Assembly (NCBI GenBank): GCA_031550535.1
Contig: JAVBOM010000008.1
Span: 236,379 to 300,378, forward strand
From: Avichristensenella sp031550535
Lineage (GTDB): Bacteria > Bacillota > Clostridia > Christensenellales > Aristaeellaceae
Length of the DNA stretch: 64,000 bases
Reading direction: 5' to 3'
Shown here: positions 60,511-64,000 of the stretch, piece by piece
Numbering within the stretch: position 1 is the first letter of the stretch
Layout: the number at the start of each line of letters is the position of its first letter
The notes under the pieces: model-generated
Seen by the model: the letters and a program-made list of their open reading frames with translations, nothing else
Databases searched by the model: none
What the model was told of the DNA's origin: nothing
Translations under genes and position numbers: made by a program

Positions 60511-61764
60511 CTACGCTTCCCCCGTTCCGCCTTCCGCCGCCGCAATTTGCGCCGGAACGCCCGCCGCGCGCATGGTGCGGTCAAACAGCAGCACGCAGCC
60601 GGTCGCCAGCATCATCGCGCCCGTAATCACCAGCAGCAACTCCACACTGACCCGGTCGGCCAGCGGGCCAAAGATGACCATGCCCAGCGGCATGATGCTG
60701 CTGTTGATCATTGTCATCACGCTGAACACGCGGCCTAGGTACGCGGGGTCCACCCGCTCCTGCAGCATCACCGTGGCCGGCGTGTTGAAGAACGGCAGGC
60801 CCAGCCCCACCAGCGCCATGAACGCCAGGTACGGCCAGAACGGCACGCCCGCGCCCATCAGCGCCGTGAAGAGGCCCATAAACACCAGCGATACCGCGAC
60901 CACCAGGGTACGGTTCTTGTTTTTCAGCCCGCCCCAGGCGGAGATGGACAGCCCGCCCACCAGCATGCCGATGGAAAACGCCATCTCAATGCCCGTCAGC
61001 CGCCAAACCTCCTCGCCATACGACCGCACCACCTGCAGCGGCGTCAGGAAGGCGATGGGCGCGACGGCGAGGTAGATCACCACGCTGAACGTGAACAGGC
61101 GGACCAGGTAGCCGTGCCGGCCAATATAGGCGATCCCTTGTTTCATCTCGGACAGATACCCCGCGTGCGCCTCGGCCGGGCGCTCCTTTTCGGGCACGCG
61201 CAGGAAGCGCAGCATCACGGCGATGGCAGCGGCGGCCGTCACGACATCGATAAAGAAGATGTACTCGATCGGGCAGAGCGTCAGCAGCGCGCCGGCCAGC
61301 GCGGGCGAGGCGAGCTGCAGCAGCGACTGCACGCTGCCGTTGATGCCGTTGACGCGTGTCAGGTGTTCCCCGGGCACAATGTCCGGCAGCATCGCGCCGA
61401 TGGCGGGCGACTGCACCGCGCCGCCCCGCGCGCGGATGGACGACACGGCGAACAACAGCCAGATCGACTTGTAACCCATCAGGAAAATGATCGCGAGCAG
61501 CAGCGTGGACAAGGCGATGGCCCCGTCGGAAAACATGATGAGCTTCTTGCGGTCGTACCGGTCCGCCCACACGCCCGCGAACGGCGACAGAAACAGCGTG
61601 GGCAACAGGGCGCAGACGATCGAAATGGTCATGTACGCGCCGGATTTTGTGGTCAGCGTGATGTACCAGGTGATGGCGTATTGCACCAGCGCCGAGCCAA
61701 ACAGCGATATGGCCTGGCTGGTCATAAAGACGGCGGTGTTTTTCTTCCAGCTTACGGGTTGCAT
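60511..61764 (-). CDS. MFS efflux transporter (host)
   Basis: The protein has 417 residues from ATG 61764 (AAAGGACG upstream) and 12 predicted transmembrane helices. It has the MFS drug/proton antiporter loop 2-3 motif FAGVWADRYDRKKLIM and resembles macrolide-efflux (Mef-type) permeases (FLSPFAGVWADR; LQERVDPAYLGRVFSVMTMI). It exports drugs or metabolites from the cell membrane. Its stop TAG is followed by a strong terminator, an internal control for host codon use. Host gene, outside the element. Confidence 0.85.
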   Translation of the reverse strand: MQPVSWKKNTAVFMTSQAISLFGSALVQYAITWYITLTTKSGAYMTISIVCALLPTLFLSPFAGVWADRYDRKKLIMFSDGAIALSTLLLAIIFLMGYKSIWLLFAVSSIRARGGAVQSPAIGAMLPDIVPGEHLTRVNGINGSVQSLLQLASPALAGALLTLCPIEYIFFIDVVTAAAAIAVMLRFLRVPEKERPAEAHAGYLSEMKQGIAYIGRHGYLVRLFTFSVVIYLAVAPIAFLTPLQVVRSYGEEVWRLTGIEMAFSIGMLVGGLSISAWGGLKNKNRTLVVAVSLVFMGLFTALMGAGVPFWPYLAFMALVGLGLPFFNTPATVMLQERVDPAYLGRVFSVMTMINSSIMPLGMVIFGPLADRVSVELLLVITGAMMLATGCVLLFDRTMRAAGVPAQIAAAEGGTGEA

Positions 61765-62199
61765 ACGTCCTTTCCGGGCCAGTGCCTTGGCACAAGGGCC
61801 CTAGTGTCCTGACACGGCTCGATTTTCGTTTCTGACCGGATCTTTTTTTGTCTGGCCGCGTCGTGCTGCACTTCGCAATTGTCGCGCTGTGCGCATCCGC
61901 GCCCATCGCTCTGTTGCTCAGCGCGCTTCCGGTTCGGCTACTGCGCCCGCTGGGCGCGCCTCACCTTCGCGCAGTCAGCGTAGCTGCCGGCTACGCTTCC
62001 TTCCGACTCCTTGCCACACGAAAAAATCCCACGGCCAGATTCCTAAAATCGTGCCATGCCAGGACACTTGCGAAAGCAGATGAGATTGCGGCCGAACTTC
62101 GCGAACGTTAGTATATCCCATGCCCCACGGCGATGGCAAGCAAACGGCGTGTTTTCTCACGCAATTCTTATCTCCCCCTAAGTTTGCCCGATGCCCGTC
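61765..62199. other. Host intergenic gap
   Basis: 435 bp without a credible gene. It holds a short T-run near 61843, GC-rich palindromes (for example AGCGTAGC-CGG-GCTACGCT near 61976-61994) and the downstream end of the XRE transcript. No RNA gene recognised. Confidence 0.4.
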
Positions 62200-62427
62200 C
62201 TACGCGTTGCCATCCCCTTCGTCATCGCCCTCTACATACTCCAGAATATCCCCCGGCTGGCACTTGAGCGCTTTGCACAGCGCGTCGAGCGTGGAAAACC
62301 GAACGGCCCTGACCTTCCCCGTTTTTAAGTAAGACAGGTTGACGTTTGATATGCCGACCTTTGCCGCCAGATCGTTCAAACGCATTTTTCTGTCCGCAAG
62401 AACCCTATCAAGACGGATGATGATCAT
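62200..62427 (-). CDS. XRE-family regulator (YozG/HipB-like small type, host)
   Basis: The protein has 75 residues (IRLDRVLADRKMRLNDLAAK; VGISNVNLSYLKTGKVRAVR; LDALCKALKCQPGDILEYV), the compact XRE regulator that is normally paired with DUF2975 membrane proteins. Its ATG overlaps the DUF2975 TGA, so they form one operon. The stop is TAG. Confidence 0.85.
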   Translation of the reverse strand: MIIIRLDRVLADRKMRLNDLAAKVGISNVNLSYLKTGKVRAVRFSTLDALCKALKCQPGDILEYVEGDDEGDGNA

Positions 62428-63047
62428 AAAGTGTGATCCGCCTCATCCTGCAAATGCACGCCATAGCGGATGATATACGCGGCAACGAGGAAAGCAACGC
62501 CCGGAATTAGGTCGTCGAAAAAGCTTTGCCCTGTCGATATGGAAAGCTGATTCGTGGTGCACTGGTTTACCAGCCAGCAGACGCCGACCTTGACCAGCGG
62601 GACGACGATCGCCGTCGCGCCTTGAAGCAGACCGTAATACAGCAGATAGCGGGCATTTTGCTCTGTAAAAATTACGCCATTGCCGATGTTGCGAAAGAGC
62701 TTGGCGAGAAACCAAAACCCAAACATCACGGGGGCCATTTGCACGACATACATGGCTGAAATTCCCACCTGCGTAATGAGATCGACCTTTTCATCCGCCG
62801 CCACACGGATGTCATCCCGTAGGCCGATCGTCGGCCCTCGCGTCCCCTTCCGGTCGTGGTCTTTTTCCGCGTATATTGCGTCGTCATACGTGTGTGTGCC
62901 GATACGCAGGATAAATGTCTGCCTGCCCATCAGGCTCAGAACTGTGCCGCACACAATGAAAGCAATCAGAAGATAGCAGATACACTGCATGAAGGCGGCC
63001 GCCATCGTTGCGGCCCGTTCACTGAGTAGCACATTTGCTTTTTTCAT
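62424..63047 (-). CDS. DUF2975 membrane protein (host)
   Basis: The protein has 207 residues from ATG 63047 (GCGAGGTG upstream), with four predicted transmembrane segments (MQCICYLLIAFIVCGTVLSL; VGISAMYVVQMAPVMFGFWF; LLYYGLLQGATAIVVPLVKV; IPGVAFLVAAYIIRYGVHL). FRNIGNGVIFTEQNARYL is typical of DUF2975. Function is unknown; the fixed pairing with the XRE gene suggests a membrane-linked regulatory unit. Confidence 0.8.
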   Translation of the reverse strand: MKKANVLLSERAATMAAAFMQCICYLLIAFIVCGTVLSLMGRQTFILRIGTHTYDDAIYAEKDHDRKGTRGPTIGLRDDIRVAADEKVDLITQVGISAMYVVQMAPVMFGFWFLAKLFRNIGNGVIFTEQNARYLLYYGLLQGATAIVVPLVKVGVCWLVNQCTTNQLSISTGQSFFDDLIPGVAFLVAAYIIRYGVHLQDEADHTL

Positions 63048-63228
63048 GTTCACACCTCGCAGACATTGTAGTCGGCAAGTATAAGCGTGTCAAGGAAAAT
63101 TTAACGTTTATCATTAATAATCTCACGTTTATCGAGATATAAAAAAGATTCCATCCCATCTTGTTTCGCGCTTCCGCCCCCGAACCCTGCGGCCGCCTCC
63201 GGCATAGTCTGGCCAGTGAGGTGATTGA

Positions 63229-63789
63229 ATGCAAGCGATCTCCGCGATTCTGCTGGGCATTGCGACAAACCTGGATAACCTGCTGCTGGGGGCGGTGTAC
63301 GGCGCGCGCGGGAAGCGCATACCGGTCCTGTCGAATATCTGCATCGCGCTGGGGTCGGCGCTGGCTACTTACGCGTGTTGCGCGCTGGCTTCGCTGCTCC
63401 GGCCGTACGGACGGCTCTTTAACATATTTGGCGCGCTGATCCTGATCTGCATCGGCCTATACCCGCTGCTGCCCAAGCGCAAGAAAGCCGGGACCGGCGA
63501 CACAGATTGCCCGGACCAGGGCCAGCCGGGCGGCACAATTTCCCGGAAGGAGACAATGCTGCTGTCCAGCGCGCTGGCGGTGAACTGTCTGGGCGCGTCG
63601 TTCGGTGCGGGCATGACGGGGATGGACGCTGGGCTATTGACGCTGCTGGTGGCCGGGTGCAGCTTTATCGCGGTGCTGATCGGCAATCGCGCCGGACGCA
63701 TGGCAAAAAAGACCGTCAACGAGAACCTGCTGAACTGGGTCGCGTCCGGAACCATGGTGGTCATCGGGGTGATAGAGCTGCTCTTGTAG
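63229..63789 (+). CDS. YtaF/MntP-type membrane protein (host)
   Basis: The protein has 186 residues with six hydrophobic segments. AISAILLGIATNLDNLLLGA and SSALAVNCLGASFGAGMTGM are the paired Asn/Asp-containing helices of the YtaF (sporulation membrane protein)/MntP (manganese exporter) superfamily. The Asn-Leu-Asp-Asn motif would line the ion path. The stop is TAG, followed by a hairpin (63800-63819, GGGATTTC-TTGC-GAAATCCC). Host gene. Confidence 0.75.
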   Translation: MQAISAILLGIATNLDNLLLGAVYGARGKRIPVLSNICIALGSALATYACCALASLLRPYGRLFNIFGALILICIGLYPLLPKRKKAGTGDTDCPDQGQPGGTISRKETMLLSSALAVNCLGASFGAGMTGMDAGLLTLLVAGCSFIAVLIGNRAGRMAKKTVNENLLNWVASGTMVVIGVIELLL

Positions 63790-63868
63790 CGCAGAGGTAG
63801 GGATTTCTTGCGAAATCCCCTCATGGCGCCCGATTCTTGAATCCGCGCCGCCACCCACGAATAACCAT

Positions 63869-63970
63869 CCACCGGCGTAGCCGGTGGTATTTCATAGGCG
63901 GGCCTAGCCCTAGGATACTAGCCACGCCTCACGTGGCGTTGGTACGGCCTGACATTTGCATAGGCTTGTT
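63869..63970. repeat. Hairpin-rich repeat-like sequence
   Basis: CCACCGGC-gta-GCCGGTGG (63869-63887) followed by GGCCTAGCCC, CCACG-cctca-CGTGG and CCCGTTAACGGG. This resembles the structured end of an IS200/IS605-type element or a dispersed palindromic repeat; it is cut by the window edge. Confidence 0.35.
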
Positions 63971-64000
63971 ACTGGCCACCCGTTAACGGGTTTCTGTTAC

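Noticed and set aside
59744..63789. Whole-organism reassignment of TAG
   Set aside because: Host MFS, XRE and YtaF/MntP-type genes end in TAG, and the MFS stop is followed 20 bp later by a strong terminator, so TAG is a normal stop in the host.

Overview
The window is almost entirely one large integrated phage-like element (position 1 to about 59.74 kb; its left end lies outside) in what looks like a GC-rich, spore-associated member of the Clostridia/Firmicutes. The host guess is an inference. It rests on Shine-Dalgarno-rich gene starts, Firmicutes-type small XRE and DUF2975 genes, a YtaF/MntP-type membrane protein and collagen-like (BclA-type) proteins. Host sequence resumes at about 59.74 kb inside a collagen-like gene whose 5' part is missing, directly after a large serine recombinase, so that point is read as one attachment junction.

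The central observation is that the phage uses TAG as a sense codon in a defined set of genes and encodes its own amber-decoding tRNA (54629-54713, anticodon CUA, long variable arm, tRNA-Leu-like D arm, A73). Twelve genes need TAG to be read through for a full-length product: major capsid, protease/scaffold, portal, ThyX, large terminase (four TAGs), the zinc-ribbon gene upstream of terminase, metallophosphoesterase, the 22.4-kb gene, a P-loop ATPase, a PD-(D/E)XK nuclease, a DUF5664-like gene and the second RuvC-like gene. In eleven of the twelve the first TAG is within codons 5-31. The pattern looks like an amber lock near the start of late genes rather than scattered recoding. Cargo, lysogeny-type and host genes (M28 peptidase, ferredoxin, two SLOG-like genes, tyrosine recombinase, host MFS, XRE and YtaF genes) end in TAG, so the host code appears to be standard.

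Layout: 1-15 kb, minus strand, head and packaging genes (capsid, decoration protein, protease, portal, ThyX, terminase, metallophosphoesterase), broken by cargo: an AraC regulator/M28 peptidase/ferredoxin/membrane protein block, a secreted protein, and an AT-rich Mrr-like nuclease. 15-22.3 kb, mostly plus strand: a collagen-like protein, three XRE regulators with dyad operators, an ECF-like sigma factor with a decayed duplicate, a membrane anti-sigma candidate, a secreted protein and five divergent SLOG-like proteins. 22.4-23.7 kb: two minus-strand phage genes. 23.7-25.8 kb: a regulatory gap with an AT-rich tandem repeat and a consensus promoter. 25.8-45 kb: plus-strand early region of plasmid/ICE flavour (PcfK, PcfJ, DpnD/PcfM-like, ArdC, many small unknowns), an ABC-permease-like membrane protein and a tyrosine recombinase. 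45.4-57.5 kb: replication operon (P-loop ATPase, SSB, sigma-like factor, primase-helicase, nuclease, DnaE, suppressor tRNA, RemA-like protein, Nudix-like protein, two RuvC-like proteins). 57.7-59.7 kb: DUF6870-like protein and serine recombinase. 59.7-64 kb: host.

Proposed working model (inference): lysogeny and cargo genes are read with standard stops. Induction of the 45-57 kb operon makes replication proteins and the amber tRNA together. The tRNA then permits translation past the early TAG of capsid, portal, protease and terminase mRNAs, so late gene expression is gated at translation.
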